From assembly GCA_963761705.1 (NCBI GenBank), contig CAVXHK010000001.1, positions 1,736,001-1,800,000 on the forward strand: 64,000 nt of DNA, written 5' to 3'. The position numbers and the translations under genes are program-made. This DNA is from CAVVKW01 sp963761705 (GTDB taxonomy: Bacteria; Verrucomicrobiota; Verrucomicrobiia; Chthoniobacterales; JAATET01). Below are positions 9,539 to 18,204 of this stretch, in pieces. The stretch's first letter is position 1, and every line of letters begins with the position of its first letter. Under the pieces are notes generated by a model, which saw nothing but the letters and a program-made list of their open reading frames with translations, did not search any database and was not told the origin of the DNA.

Positions 9539-10387
9539 TCAGTTTTTTCCGATGAGCACTTTGACGGACGTGGCCGACGATTGGCCGCTTACGTCCGTGG
9601 CATTCACCCGAACCCGGTTTCGACCATTTTCGATGGTTGGAGTGTTGATCTCGAACACTCCGTTGGAATCGACCGTTTTGAAGCGCGTGACGGTCTTCTT
9701 CGAGCCGTTGGCCTTCAATCTTTGAAAGCGGATCCTCACGCTCGCGACACCAAGGTCGCTGGTCGCCACTCCGCCGACTCGAAAGCGGTTTTCCGTCGTG
9801 CGAACCCTTCGTGGACCGAAGAGGTCCACCAGCGGCGGCGCCGTGCTCACGAGGGTGTAGAAGATCGTCACGTTTGGCAGTCGATCAGGAAACGCATTGC
9901 CGAAGGCATTGTTGATTCCTGACCCAGTGAAGATCGCGAGGTTGGCATCGTTGGCGGCAACGTCACCCGTCAAGGAGCCGTCATTCGTGTAAGACAAGCC
10001 GTTAGTGGTGGCTGACTGGACGTAGAGAGCGAATCTCTCGCCGGCCGCGTACTGAATTGGCTCGGGGAATTGGTAGAAGTCGAAGGGAGAATTGTTGGCA
10101 AACGACGTCCGGATCTGGGCTCCTTGGGGCACCCAATCCGTCGGGATGGCTTCGCTTCCAACGAACGTTCCTCTCTTGGCGTAGACCGTGATCGTCTGCG
10201 TTCCGGCTGAGGCCGCTTCGTATTGAACTCCCGTGACGCGAATTGGCTGCGTTGGCAGAAGATCAAACATGATGCCTTCTTCGTTGATACCGCCCCCGTA
10301 ACCCGTGGTCAGGGACTCTGCGAACAAGCCGCTGAGGGAAGCAAGGGTGATAGCTACGGTGGAAAGGATGGGAGTGAGAATTTTCAT
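9539..10387 (-). CDS. Secreted protein with Ig-like C-terminal domain
   Basis: Unrecognised family, 282 residues. The signal peptide runs MKIL to about residue 23 (ASLSGLFAES). The first 170 residues look like a beta-sandwich (TTGYGGGINEEGIMFDL, then QTITVYAKRG), perhaps a DUF4082-like or jelly-roll fold. After a DLFGPRRVRTTE linker, the last 90 residues resemble the bacterial Ig-like modules found in secreted proteins (RVGGVATSDLGVASVRIRF, NRVRVNATDVSGQSS). There is no PEP-CTERM or other anchor. Its upstream region (10388-10490) is distinctly AT-rich for this genome, as expected for a promoter, but I could not place convincing -35 and -10 boxes. Confidence 0.75.
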   Translation of the reverse strand: MKILTPILSTVAITLASLSGLFAESLTTGYGGGINEEGIMFDLLPTQPIRVTGVQYEAASAGTQTITVYAKRGTFVGSEAIPTDWVPQGAQIRTSFANNSPFDFYQFPEPIQYAAGERFALYVQSATTNGLSYTNDGSLTGDVAANDANLAIFTGSGINNAFGNAFPDRLPNVTIFYTLVSTAPPLVDLFGPRRVRTTENRFRVGGVATSDLGVASVRIRFQRLKANGSKKTVTRFKTVDSNGVFEINTPTIENGRNRVRVNATDVSGQSSATSVKVLIGKN

Positions 10388-10666
10388 GAGGATTATGGGC
10401 CTTCTCCAAAAAACAACTTATACTGTGATTTGGCAAGCAACTTTCTGCTCAAGTGTAGTTTCATGGCAATCAAAAGAAATAAACCTTCTCGTTGTGGGTG
10501 TCGGCGGGTGGGCCGGGGAGTCCGTTGAGCTAAGCCGCAAGCACCCGCGTAAAGGCTGCCGACGAATCACGGCACTTCTGCAACGCGATGGGTTCAAGAT
10601 CAACCCAGAGGGAGCGAAGCGGCCTCGGGAGGTGAGGAGCCGGGACTTCGTCGAAAATCAGACTCA

Positions 10667-11815
10667 TACCAAATCGCTAAATTAAAATGACTCTCGACTT
10701 TAATTCGTAGCGTTTGCTTGATCCAGGATCCAACGGCGACCGATGAGTTGTAATACGCTGGGCGGGTCGTTCCAGTAGCGATCCAATGCGGGCACCATAG
10801 CCTTCCGAAGTTCGCGGATGGTCGCAAAGACCCGGTTACCGATCTCGTCTTTGACGATGTCCCAAAGTTGTTCGCAGGGATTGAGTTCAGGGCTGTATGG
10901 CGGCAAGTCGATGATCCGCACATTGGACGGCAACCGTGAGTCCCCGTCTCGGAGGTGGAATCCAGCCTGATCGCGGATGATCACGTGGGTAACTTGCTCG
11001 TCGGTTGCAGCGAGATTTTCCAAATAGATGCGATCCCAGCCCAGATTGACGTTTGGTATTTGGCAGAAGTGCGACTGGCCGCTGATGACATCGAGCGAAC
11101 CATAGAGATAATCCCATTGATACTTGATCTGTTGGGTGACCACTGGGCGCTGGCCTTTACAGGCCCACACCCGCCGTAACTCCGTGTGTAACCCGAAGCG
11201 GGCTTCGTCCATCATCCAAAGCTTCACCCGACTGCCCGCAGGCAACTCCAAGTCCTCAAGCTTTTGAGCCAGCTCATCTCGAAACTGCTCGGCTGCCGCG
11301 GGGTTCTTCTTGGAGTGGCTCGGTCGCGGCACCAACAGCACTCCTCCGGCTTTTTTTAACCATCGCCACACCGTCTTATACGGGCGATCAATCCCGTGCT
11401 CTTCTTTGAGCCAACGCGTTGCCGCTACCCCGGTCACGAACTCTCCTTTTGCCAACCGGGTGGCAAGATCTACCGCCACTTCCGGGCTCATCCCTCCCTG
11501 ACTTCCCTCTTTGGGGCCTGGCTTTTCCCATTCCAGCAACGCCTCCAAGCCCTCCGTGCGAACCGTCTTGAGCCACGTAAAAACGTAACCTCGGGCTATC
11601 CCGCACAGATCGGCAACTTCCGCTGCCGTGTGCTCTCCACGTGCCGCAAGCTTCACTGCCAGAAGTCGATTCTTCTTCCGGGCATTTCGCTCGTTCGCGT
11701 GCCGTTCATCGATGATCGCCGCCACTTCCGGCACTCCAAGTTTGAGTTTTCTCCCTGCCATTCCCGAAGCTACCCATATTAACTCATTTCGTCAGCTTAT
11801 TTATGCGATCTGGTA
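10667..11815. mobile_element. IS630-family insertion sequence, complete
   Basis: The element is about 1145 bp with one transposase. Imperfect inverted ends face each other: the left end has ACCAAATCGC from 10669 and the right end, read inward, has ACCAGATCGC ending at 11813. Matching continues to a shared TGAC about 26 bases in. Both ends are bordered by TA (10667-10668 and 11814-11815), the target dinucleotide that IS630/Tc1-type elements duplicate. Its base composition is less GC-rich than the neighbours, consistent with recent arrival. Flanking regions at 10388-10666 and 11816-12109 hold no recognisable gene. Confidence 0.88.
10700..11761 (-). CDS. IS630-family DDE transposase
   Basis: This 353-residue transposase cuts and pastes the IS630 element that encloses it. 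The N-terminal third carries helix-turn-helix segments (TAAEVADLCGIARGYVFTWL, then a second one ending KTVWRWLKK) that bind the inverted ends. The RNase H-like catalytic part carries the DDE residues in LWMMDEARFG, VIIRDQAGFH and LPPYSPELNPCEQLW, all intact. Length and motifs are normal, and the frame is unbroken, so the copy could be active. The ATG at 11761 lies about 50 bases inside the right end. Confidence 0.93.
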   Translation of the reverse strand: MAGRKLKLGVPEVAAIIDERHANERNARKKNRLLAVKLAARGEHTAAEVADLCGIARGYVFTWLKTVRTEGLEALLEWEKPGPKEGSQGGMSPEVAVDLATRLAKGEFVTGVAATRWLKEEHGIDRPYKTVWRWLKKAGGVLLVPRPSHSKKNPAAAEQFRDELAQKLEDLELPAGSRVKLWMMDEARFGLHTELRRVWACKGQRPVVTQQIKYQWDYLYGSLDVISGQSHFCQIPNVNLGWDRIYLENLAATDEQVTHVIIRDQAGFHLRDGDSRLPSNVRIIDLPPYSPELNPCEQLWDIVKDEIGNRVFATIRELRKAMVPALDRYWNDPPSVLQLIGRRWILDQANATN

Positions 11816-12109
11816 TCACACCCCAAAACTCAAGAAACAGGGCCTAAATTGGACTGCGCCACGCGGCTTCATTTGTTCGGGGGGACTTCCACGAACCTCA
11901 AGCCGCCTGCTAACCGGACACCCGCGAGGGCTGGTGCAATGTGCGAGTTCGGACGAAGCAGGTTGAAAGAGGCACTGCTGGGAATCGTATTTTCAGGAAC
12001 GGGGGCCGATTCTGACGGGACCGTTGATCCGTCGGACGTTGTCGTTAGAAGTCGCGTGCCCGATTGCTTTTTGGTCGAGGTGGTTTGATTATCGCGCGTC
12101 GCTCGCTAA

Positions 12110-12265
12110 TCAGGGCTTTTTGCTTTTTCTGTGACGCTCGTCGGTCAATGGCGTCGTGTTTTCGGGTTGGGAGGGCGGGGTTAAGACCTTGACGACACAC
12201 CACACCAAGAGGGCGGTGACCGCTGTGACGCTGGTGAGCATGACGAGCCAGCCTCCGGGGGTCAT
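12110..12265 (-). CDS. Small membrane protein, NSS transporter small subunit-like
   Basis: A 51-residue protein with one membrane helix (about residues 5-27, WLVMLTSVTAVTALLVW) and a polar C-terminus ending KSKKP. Its ATG overlaps the stop of the large NSS transporter gene by 4 bases (ATGA), so it is made with it. Tiny MetS-like single-helix subunits accompany NSS transporters in other bacteria. Position, size and topology support the same role here, although sequence identity to MetS is not obvious. Confidence 0.7.
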   Translation of the reverse strand: MTPGGWLVMLTSVTAVTALLVWCVVKVLTPPSQPENTTPLTDERHRKSKKP

Positions 12266-13992
12266 GGTTGGGGTTCCTCGGTTGGTCGGCCTTGGTAGGC
12301 GGTGCCGCGGGCGATGAGGAGGCCGACGAAGGCGGCGAAAGCGAGGATGAGGCCGATGGCCATCCAGGCGACCGGGTTGGGGGTGACGAAGAGATCTTTC
12401 ACGTAGCTGCTGACTTCCGCCGGGCCGCCGCCGAATTTGAAACCGATCAGGTTTTCCAGCGTCCAGAGGGTGAAGATGATGAGGAGGAAAGCGGGGCAGA
12501 GGAATTTCATGATCCAGCGGAAAACGCGCGGGATGCGGATGCTCGCGCCTTCGTGGGCGGAGGCCAAACCTTTGTCGACGCCGAAGGCCCAGCTGAAGAA
12601 GATGATTTGGATCGTCGCGAGGATGAAGATGAGGAAGGTGCCGACCCAGAAGTCGAGGGTGTCGAGGGCCTTCACGTCTTTGCTGAAGTAAACGACGAAC
12701 GTGCTGCCGATGGCGGTGATGAGGCCAAGGAGAGCGACGCTCTGTTTTCGCCCGATGCCGAGGGCTTCTTCGAGGAAGGCGATGCCGGGTTGGAGCATGC
12801 TGAGGGAGCTGGTGACGGCGGCGAGGAAGAGCAGGAAGAAGAAAAGCGTCCCGAAGAGTGCTCCGGCGGGCATGGCGGAGAAGACCATCGGGAGGACGTT
12901 GAAGCCGAGGCCGAAAGTGCCTTGTCCGGCGACTCCCGCGAGGCCAAGGAAGGCGACTCCCGCGGGGAGGGTGATGAGGCCGCCGAGAGCGACTTCGCAA
13001 AATTCGTTGGCGCTGGTGGCGGTGAGACTGCTGAGGACGATGTCGTCTTTGCGGCGCAGGTAGCTGGAGTAGGTGATGATGACGCCAAAGCCGACGCTGA
13101 GGGAGAAGAAGATCTGTCCGGCGGCGGCGAGCCAGAGGCCGGGCTTTTGCAGTTGTTCCCAGACGCCGACGATGCGGACCTGGCGGGCGGAGTCGTCGAC
13201 GAGGCCGTCGTATTCGGCGCGAGCGGCGGCGATGGGGGCGGCTCCGATGATTTCGCGCTCGGGAATCCACGTGCCGTCGACGAGCTGCTCGACGACGACC
13301 TTCTTGGGATTCCACATGAAACCGAGGCCGTTGTTGACGTTGCGCTGGGGTTCGGCGGCGTCTGGGGTGCCGAGCGTGAGGACGCGGACGAGGGTGATGA
13401 TGGCGAGAACGATGAGTGCGGGCATCGCGAAGGTGCAGAAGAGTTCGATGCCTTTGGACACGCCCCGGTAAATGAGGATGAAGTTGAGGAGGAAGGCGAA
13501 GCCGAGGTAAAGGCCAACTTGGGTGAGCGAAAAGCCGAAGGCGGAGCCGTCGGCGTCGGCTCCGGTGAAGTGGCCGAAGAAGTCGCCAGCCTGCGCCGTC
13601 TCGGTGAAGGCGATGTTGCCAAGGGCAAAATTGGTGGCGTAGCCGAGGCACCAGGCTTCGATCACGACGTAATACATGTAGATGATGACCGGGATGACGA
13701 CGCCGATGATGCCGAGGTATTTGCCGTAACGGCTTTTCGACATGGCGTGGAAGACGCCGGGAGAGCTGTTGAATCCGCGCAGTCCGCCGTAGCGCCCCAT
13801 CGTCCACTCGGCCCAGCAGATGGGAAGGCCGATGATGAGGAGGGAGATGAAGTAGGCCAGCATGAAGGCCCCGCCGCCGAATTGGGCGGCCTGGCCGGGA
13901 AAGCGCAGGAAGTTGCCCAAGCCCACGGCACTGCCAGCAACGGCGAGGATGACGCCGAAACGGGAATTCCATTGTTCTTTTCGGGCTGGCAC
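12262..13992 (-). CDS. Sodium-dependent amino-acid transporter, NSS/SNF family
   Basis: LeuT-fold symporter that imports an amino acid or related amine with Na+. It has 576 residues and twelve predicted membrane helices. The TM1 signature is clear: RFGVILAVAGSAVGLGNF followed by LRFPG, holding the unwound segment that binds sodium and substrate. Long hydrophilic inserts after TM4/5 (about 215-265, rich in Asn and Glu) are longer than in LeuT. The gene is followed by an overlapping small-subunit gene. The substrate cannot be told from sequence. The ATG at 13992 puts RFGVIL near residue 11, as expected. Confidence 0.9.
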   Translation of the reverse strand: MPARKEQWNSRFGVILAVAGSAVGLGNFLRFPGQAAQFGGGAFMLAYFISLLIIGLPICWAEWTMGRYGGLRGFNSSPGVFHAMSKSRYGKYLGIIGVVIPVIIYMYYVVIEAWCLGYATNFALGNIAFTETAQAGDFFGHFTGADADGSAFGFSLTQVGLYLGFAFLLNFILIYRGVSKGIELFCTFAMPALIVLAIITLVRVLTLGTPDAAEPQRNVNNGLGFMWNPKKVVVEQLVDGTWIPEREIIGAAPIAAARAEYDGLVDDSARQVRIVGVWEQLQKPGLWLAAAGQIFFSLSVGFGVIITYSSYLRRKDDIVLSSLTATSANEFCEVALGGLITLPAGVAFLGLAGVAGQGTFGLGFNVLPMVFSAMPAGALFGTLFFFLLFLAAVTSSLSMLQPGIAFLEEALGIGRKQSVALLGLITAIGSTFVVYFSKDVKALDTLDFWVGTFLIFILATIQIIFFSWAFGVDKGLASAHEGASIRIPRVFRWIMKFLCPAFLLIIFTLWTLENLIGFKFGGGPAEVSSYVKDLFVTPNPVAWMAIGLILAFAAFVGLLIARGTAYQGRPTEEPQP

Positions 13993-14116
13993 TCGCTGGG
14001 GACGTTACCGGCTGAAAGGAGCGGTGGGAAGAGTCGAGGGGCGTCGTCGGGAAATTCCGGGCGATCTTGGTGTCGTCTCGCTGGGCGCGACGCAGGGGTG
14101 GGGTGCTTGGCGGGGG

Positions 14117-15211
14117 TCAGTTGCGGCGCGGCGTTCCGCCCAGCGAAACGGCGACAGCTTTTGGGTTCATGACTCGGAACCACAGTGGCGGGATGAGAGC
14201 CAAGAGGGTCATGAGCGGATAGCCGTGGGGCAGGTGGTTGGGCGTGTCGCACGCTCGTTGGCGTTGGTAGTGCTGGGTGGGGGTCTTGTGGTGGTGACTG
14301 TGGCGGGGCAGATTGAGGAGCAGGTAGTTGCTGACGTAGTAGTTGCAGTCCCAGGAGTTAGCTTCGGTGAGGCGGACGTAATCGCCGTCGTCGGTCTTCG
14401 GGCGGATGAGGCCGTAGTGCTGGAGGTAGCCGGTGATCCAGAGGGTGGCGACGCCGCCGAGGCCCTGCGCGAGGTAGAAAAGAAAGGTGGCGGGACCGAA
14501 GAAGAAGAGAATCGCGAGGGCGATGGCGGCGGAGACGGAGAAGGTGCGGGTGACGCGGTTGCGGAAGTCGTAGCCGGTGGTTCCCAGGCGACGTTGCTCG
14601 AGTTGGAAGGCTTCGATCGCGCTGAAGATCGCGGCGCGGGGGATGAAGTCGTAGGCGGTCTGGCCGACGTGGGCCAGGGAGGGGTCTCCCGCGGTCGCGG
14701 TGATGCGGGGATTGTGGTGGATGAAGACGTGGTCGATGGAGAAGGAGCCGTAGTTGAGAAGAGTCAGGAGGGATTGGCCGAGGAAGCGTTCGGTGCGGCT
14801 GGTTTTGTGAAGGAGCTCGTGGGCGCAGCAGATGCCGGCTCCGCCGATGGCGATGCCGAAGTTCAGGGTGAACGAGATCTGGTCGAGGAAAGTGAAGGAT
14901 TTGAAATTGAACAACGCCCAGGTGAGAAAGCCGATCTGGAGGACGGCGAAGGTGGCGACGATGACCTGAAAGAGGCGGGAATGCTCGATTGCGTCGGGAT
15001 CGATGCCGTTGCCACGACCGAAGAAGTGGTCGGCAATGGGACCGAGGAGGAAGTAGATGGCGAGGGGGGTCCAAAGGGCGAGACCGCCGAACGGGACGGC
15101 GGCCATGAGCGAGAGGGGAAAGAGGAGAATCGCGGCGTAGGGGAGGGCGGCGAGGCGGGAGGGGGTCGGCGTACGGGGGCCGGTGGGAGGCCTGTCTTGG
15201 GTGGTGGTCAT
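14117..15211 (-). CDS. AlkB-like membrane di-iron hydroxylase
   Basis: 364 residues with several membrane helices, related to alkane 1-monooxygenase and xylene monooxygenase. Visible histidine boxes are HELLHK (about 130), HHNPRI (about 165), QHYGL (about 270) and LPRHSHHH (about 305). The order and spacing follow AlkB, as does the GDPSLAHVGQTAYDF segment after the second box. The second box lacks the GHH end of the canonical EHNRGHH, so a different substrate or altered iron site is possible. No rubredoxin or rubredoxin reductase is adjacent. The alternative is a membrane fatty-acid desaturase-like hydroxylase. Confidence 0.75.
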   Translation of the reverse strand: MTTTQDRPPTGPRTPTPSRLAALPYAAILLFPLSLMAAVPFGGLALWTPLAIYFLLGPIADHFFGRGNGIDPDAIEHSRLFQVIVATFAVLQIGFLTWALFNFKSFTFLDQISFTLNFGIAIGGAGICCAHELLHKTSRTERFLGQSLLTLLNYGSFSIDHVFIHHNPRITATAGDPSLAHVGQTAYDFIPRAAIFSAIEAFQLEQRRLGTTGYDFRNRVTRTFSVSAAIALAILFFFGPATFLFYLAQGLGGVATLWITGYLQHYGLIRPKTDDGDYVRLTEANSWDCNYYVSNYLLLNLPRHSHHHKTPTQHYQRQRACDTPNHLPHGYPLMTLLALIPPLWFRVMNPKAVAVSLGGTPRRN

Positions 15212-15248
15212 CTTCGGTGGTTGGGGGCCTGCGGCTAGCGGTGTCCCG

Positions 15249-15292
15249 GGCTGGAAGCCCAGGACGGGTAGGCTGGAAGCCCGCGCTCCCCG
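15249..15292. repeat. Tandem GGCTGGAAGCCC repeat
   Basis: The 12-mer GGCTGGAAGCCC occurs at 15249-15260 and 15271-15282. The second copy continues into CGCGCTCCCC. A related unit occurs at 22321-22342 (18 of 22 positions identical by my alignment). It lies between the aminotransferase stop and the AlkB-like start. Confidence 0.6.
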
Positions 15293-15301
15293 GCGCGTCG
15301 G

Positions 15302-16435
15302 CTACGCCAGGGCCGTGAGGATGCGGTCCATCTCGTCCTTGGTGTTGTAGAAGTGCGGGCTGAAGCGAAGCCAGGCGCTGCCGTCTCTCGCGTTGCGGAG
15401 GGAGGCGGTGATGTTGGCGTCTTCGAGGTTTTTGAATTGAGCGGTGGGGTCTTGGGTGGGGTGGCGGGTGGTGACGATGCCGCAGCGGAGGGGTTCGTCG
15501 TTGGGAGGGGAGAGAAATTCGTAGCCTCGGAGGGCGAGTTGCTCGTGGAGGTAGTCGCGGACTTCGAGGATGCGGCGGGAGACTTCTTCGGGGCCGGTCT
15601 CTTGGATGAGCTTGAGGGCGGCGACCATGCCGTAGAGGCCGGTGACGTTGAGGACACCGGGTTCGTAGCGCTGGGCGGTGTCGGGGAACTCGATGGCGTC
15701 CTGCGTGATGAAGTTCGGGCTCTTGACGTTCCACGCTCCGAGCAGGGTGGGGCGCAGGGCAGCGAAATGTTTTTTCGCGACGTAAACGATCCCGATGGCG
15801 AGGGGGCCGAGCATCCACTTGTGGGCGTCGGCGCTGAGAAAATCAACGTGGTCCACGGTGGTCGGGAAGGCCCCGATGGTCTGGATGGCGTCGAGGGAGA
15901 AGAGCGCGCCGTGCTCGTGGATGAGCCCGCCGACGGCGTCGATGTCGAGGCGCCAGCCGGTGAGAAAATGGCACGAGGCGAGGGCGACGAGCTTCGTCCT
16001 CGGGGTGAGCTGGGCGGCGACGTTCGCGACGGTGATGCGGCCCAGGGCGTCGGGTTCGACCATCCGGATGATGACGCCAAGGCGGGTGAGGTTGGTCCAG
16101 GGGTAGACGTTGGCGGGGTAGTCGTCGCGGTAGCAGACGAGTTCGTCGCCGGGTTGCCAGTCGAGGCCGTTGGCGAAGAGGGAGAGGCCGAGCGAGGTGG
16201 GGCCGAGGAGGGCGATCTCGTCGGGGTGGGCGTTGATGGCGGTGGCGCAGACTTGGCGGGCGGCGGCGATGTCGCGGAGGACGTCGCCGAATTCCTGGTG
16301 GTTCTCGCAGGAGCGGTCGACGTGGTCGCGCATGGCGTCGGCGACGGCGCGGGGGAGGGCGGTGACGCCGGCGTGGCCGACGAAGACGCGGGCGGCGGCG
16401 ACGGGGAATTGGGCGAGGCGGGATTCTTCGGTCAT
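15302..16435 (-). CDS. Aminotransferase class V (cysteine desulfurase-like PLP enzyme)
   Basis: PLP-dependent fold-type I enzyme of 377 residues. The cofactor lysine is in SADAHKWMLGP (about residue 213). Asp and Gln that hold the pyridine ring are in FSLDAIQTIG (about 180-190). The N-terminus FVGHAGVTALPRAVADAM is typical of class V enzymes of the isopenicillin N epimerase/selenocysteine lyase type. No conserved active-site Cys of IscS/SufS is seen at the usual C-terminal position, so sulfur transfer is doubtful and the substrate is unknown. The start ATG overlaps the stop of the RelE-like gene by 4 bases. Confidence 0.85.
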   Translation of the reverse strand: MTEESRLAQFPVAAARVFVGHAGVTALPRAVADAMRDHVDRSCENHQEFGDVLRDIAAARQVCATAINAHPDEIALLGPTSLGLSLFANGLDWQPGDELVCYRDDYPANVYPWTNLTRLGVIIRMVEPDALGRITVANVAAQLTPRTKLVALASCHFLTGWRLDIDAVGGLIHEHGALFSLDAIQTIGAFPTTVDHVDFLSADAHKWMLGPLAIGIVYVAKKHFAALRPTLLGAWNVKSPNFITQDAIEFPDTAQRYEPGVLNVTGLYGMVAALKLIQETGPEEVSRRILEVRDYLHEQLALRGYEFLSPPNDEPLRCGIVTTRHPTQDPTAQFKNLEDANITASLRNARDGSAWLRFSPHFYNTKDEMDRILTALA

Positions 16436-16795
16436 GTGGGCTTCTTTTCGGCTTCTTTGATGAGGTCCCAGAAGCCGTGGTGTTCGCCGAGGGCTTCGTC
16501 TTCCTCGGTCATGGGGAGGTTAGAGCGGAAGAGGAAGTCGCGGATGGTGTTCTTGTGGAGAACGCGATGGACTTCGATGCCGGCTGGGTGGGGGCCAAAG
16601 TAGATGCGGTAGTCGTGGGCGCGGCAACGGTGAAGGGTCTGGCCGTCGCGGCGGACGCGACCGAAGCGGGTGGTGTCGAGGTTTTCCAAGTTCTCGGGCA
16701 GGACTTGGAACTCGAAGAGGAGTTCGAGCTGGAGGCTCTTTGGGCAGCGCGGCCATCTCGGCGGCGCTGATCTCGTTGAAGATCACTTGGAACAC
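16432..16795 (-). CDS. RelE/ParE-like protein, frame broken at an AAA run
   Basis: The first frame (GTG at 16795) reads MFQVIFNEISAAEMAALPK. The second frame carries LQLELLFEFQVLPENL, RRDGQTLHRCRAHDYRIYF and HRVLHKNTIRDFLFR up to the TGA at 16432. Removing one base from the run of three T (16739-16741; AAA in the gene) joins them into one protein of about 120 residues resembling small RelE-like mRNA interferases (beta strand ending R-x-Y-R-I-Y-F). No antitoxin gene lies upstream (16796-16917 holds none). It is coupled to the downstream aminotransferase. Either the break is a homopolymer sequencing error or the gene is inactive. Confidence 0.6.
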
Positions 16796-16917
16796 GAACT
16801 GACGTTAATGCGGAATTTGAAATGGGGAATGAGAAATGGGTGTCTGGGTGTAGGGGGGAAGTGGGAGCGCCCTTCGGGCTTGGCGAGGTGGGTGTGGGTT
16901 GGATAGCGTTCCGGCTC

Positions 16918-17382
16918 ATGTCGGAGCGGGCGGAACATTGGGAGTATTTTCAGGACTTGTACCGGTTCGCGTTCGTCCTCACGGAGGACGAAGACCGGGC
17001 GATGCGGGCCGTGACGGCTTCGCTCGAGGATGCGTTGAAGCGGCCGAGGAGTCATGGGGATCTGGATCGGTTACTGGCACTGCTGTTCAAAGAGGTGAGG
17101 GGCCGCGTGCTGAAAGACGCTCCGGGTGCGCCGGACGGGCGGCGGGCCAAGGGCTCGGCGCTGCCCGAGGGAGCGGTTGCTGGTGTCGAAGCGGGGGACC
17201 TAGTGGCGGTGCGGACGGCGATATACGGCCTGCCGGAGCCGGGGCGGTCGGCGCTGGCGCTGCTCTATTTGGACGTGGCGGAGGCGGAGGAGATCCAGCG
17301 GATTCTCGGAGTGACGGAAAGGGACTTGGCGAAGCTACTCGAGGGCGCCCGAGCGGAGTTGCACGGGGCGCTCGCGAAATGA
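16918..17382 (+). CDS. ECF sigma-like protein (divergent)
   Basis: 154 residues. The first half (YFQDLYRFAFVLTEDEDRA) resembles sigma region 2. The last 50 residues (LPEPGRSALALLYLD, then EEIQRILGVTERDLAKLL) have the layout of region 4 with a helix-turn-helix. Conserved region 2.3/2.4 residues are weak and the protein is short, so it may be a degenerate or specialised sigma factor. The stop overlaps the start of a single-pass membrane protein gene (ATGA), the arrangement usual for a sigma/anti-sigma pair. ATG at 16918 is the first start with homology immediately after it. Confidence 0.55.
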   Translation: MSERAEHWEYFQDLYRFAFVLTEDEDRAMRAVTASLEDALKRPRSHGDLDRLLALLFKEVRGRVLKDAPGAPDGRRAKGSALPEGAVAGVEAGDLVAVRTAIYGLPEPGRSALALLYLDVAEAEEIQRILGVTERDLAKLLEGARAELHGALAK

Positions 17383-18152
17383 ACGCGAAAAGGGCGAGTC
17401 AGGTGCTGCGATGCGCGGGGCTGCACGGGGAGGAACACGCGACGCGGGACCTGCGGGAGGCGCTCGCGGAGGCGGAGAAGTCGCCAGAGCTCATGGCCGC
17501 TTATCGAAATCGAGTTGCGTTCGACCGGGCGGTAGCGGGGGCGATGCACTTCGACGTGCCGGAGACGGTGGCGACAACGCTCGCGGGATACGGTGAGAGA
17601 TTTTCGGAGCGAACGGCGGGGTTTCATCTGTCGATTCACAGTCCCGCCGTGCTCGCGGTGGGGGCTTCGTTTCTCGTGCTGATCGCGCTGCTGGTCTGGA
17701 TTTTTGTCGGGAACGCCGGGGGGTTCGGCGGGATGCGGGAGGTGACGGAGCTAGCGCTGGCGGGGAACAAGGCGGACGTGACCCAATTTGATCCCTTGCC
17801 CGCGAAGGCGTCGACGCTCGGCGACTGGTTTCTACTGGAGGGCTTCGAGGGATTCCGGGTGCCGGAGGAATTTGCGGATGCCGACGTGGTGGGGGTGCGG
17901 TTGTATCAGCACGAGGGGGAGGCGGTCGCGGCGGTGGCGGTGCCGCTGCTGGACCGGAAGGCGTTCTTCTATTCGTTCGAGGCGCATCCGTTTGGCGTGT
18001 CGGTGACGCCGGAGGGGGCTTGGCGGGTCGTTCTGTTTGGTCCGAACGATGAGAACGTGTTGGCGATCCGCGAGATCGGGTCGAAAGCGTTTGTGGTGGC
18101 GTTTCGGGGTTCGAAGGCGGAGATGGAGGGCGTGTTGGGGGGGAGCGATTGA
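17379..18152 (+). CDS. Single-pass membrane protein, candidate anti-sigma factor
   Basis: 257 residues, family not recognised. A cytoplasmic N-terminal part of about 85 residues carries one short C-x-x-L-H-G-E-E segment (CAGLHGEEHATRDL) but no full zinc anti-sigma motif. One membrane helix follows at about 88-110 (VLAVGASFLVLIALLVWIFV). The outer domain of about 145 residues is beta-rich (WFLLEGFEGFRVPEEFAD, GVRLYQHEGEAVAAVAVPLL). Anti-sigma function is inferred from the coupling to the sigma-like gene and the topology, with no direct homology seen. Confidence 0.6.
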   Translation: MNAKRASQVLRCAGLHGEEHATRDLREALAEAEKSPELMAAYRNRVAFDRAVAGAMHFDVPETVATTLAGYGERFSERTAGFHLSIHSPAVLAVGASFLVLIALLVWIFVGNAGGFGGMREVTELALAGNKADVTQFDPLPAKASTLGDWFLLEGFEGFRVPEEFADADVVGVRLYQHEGEAVAAVAVPLLDRKAFFYSFEAHPFGVSVTPEGAWRVVLFGPNDENVLAIREIGSKAFVVAFRGSKAEMEGVLGGSD

Positions 18153-18164
18153 CTCGACGTTCGG

Positions 18165-18180
18165 AGTGCGGCTTCGCCGG
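18165..18180. repeat. Dispersed 16-mer, first copy
   Basis: AGTGCGGCTTCGCCGG occurs here, just after the stop of the membrane-protein gene, and again at 25405-25420 inside the last codons of tsaB. It is a gene-3'-end repeat. Confidence 0.5.
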
Positions 18181-18204
18181 TTTCGTTGGATGCCGGGGAT
18201 ACGT

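Noticed and set aside
11849..12088. 79-codon plus-strand frame beside the IS element
   Set aside because: The last half looks mildly protein-like, but there is no family, no start signal and no context. It could be a remnant cut by the insertion; evidence too thin.
12268..14172. 634-codon plus-strand frame opposite the NSS transporter
   Set aside because: Low-complexity Glu/Ala/Gly shadow; the minus strand shows clear NSS signatures.
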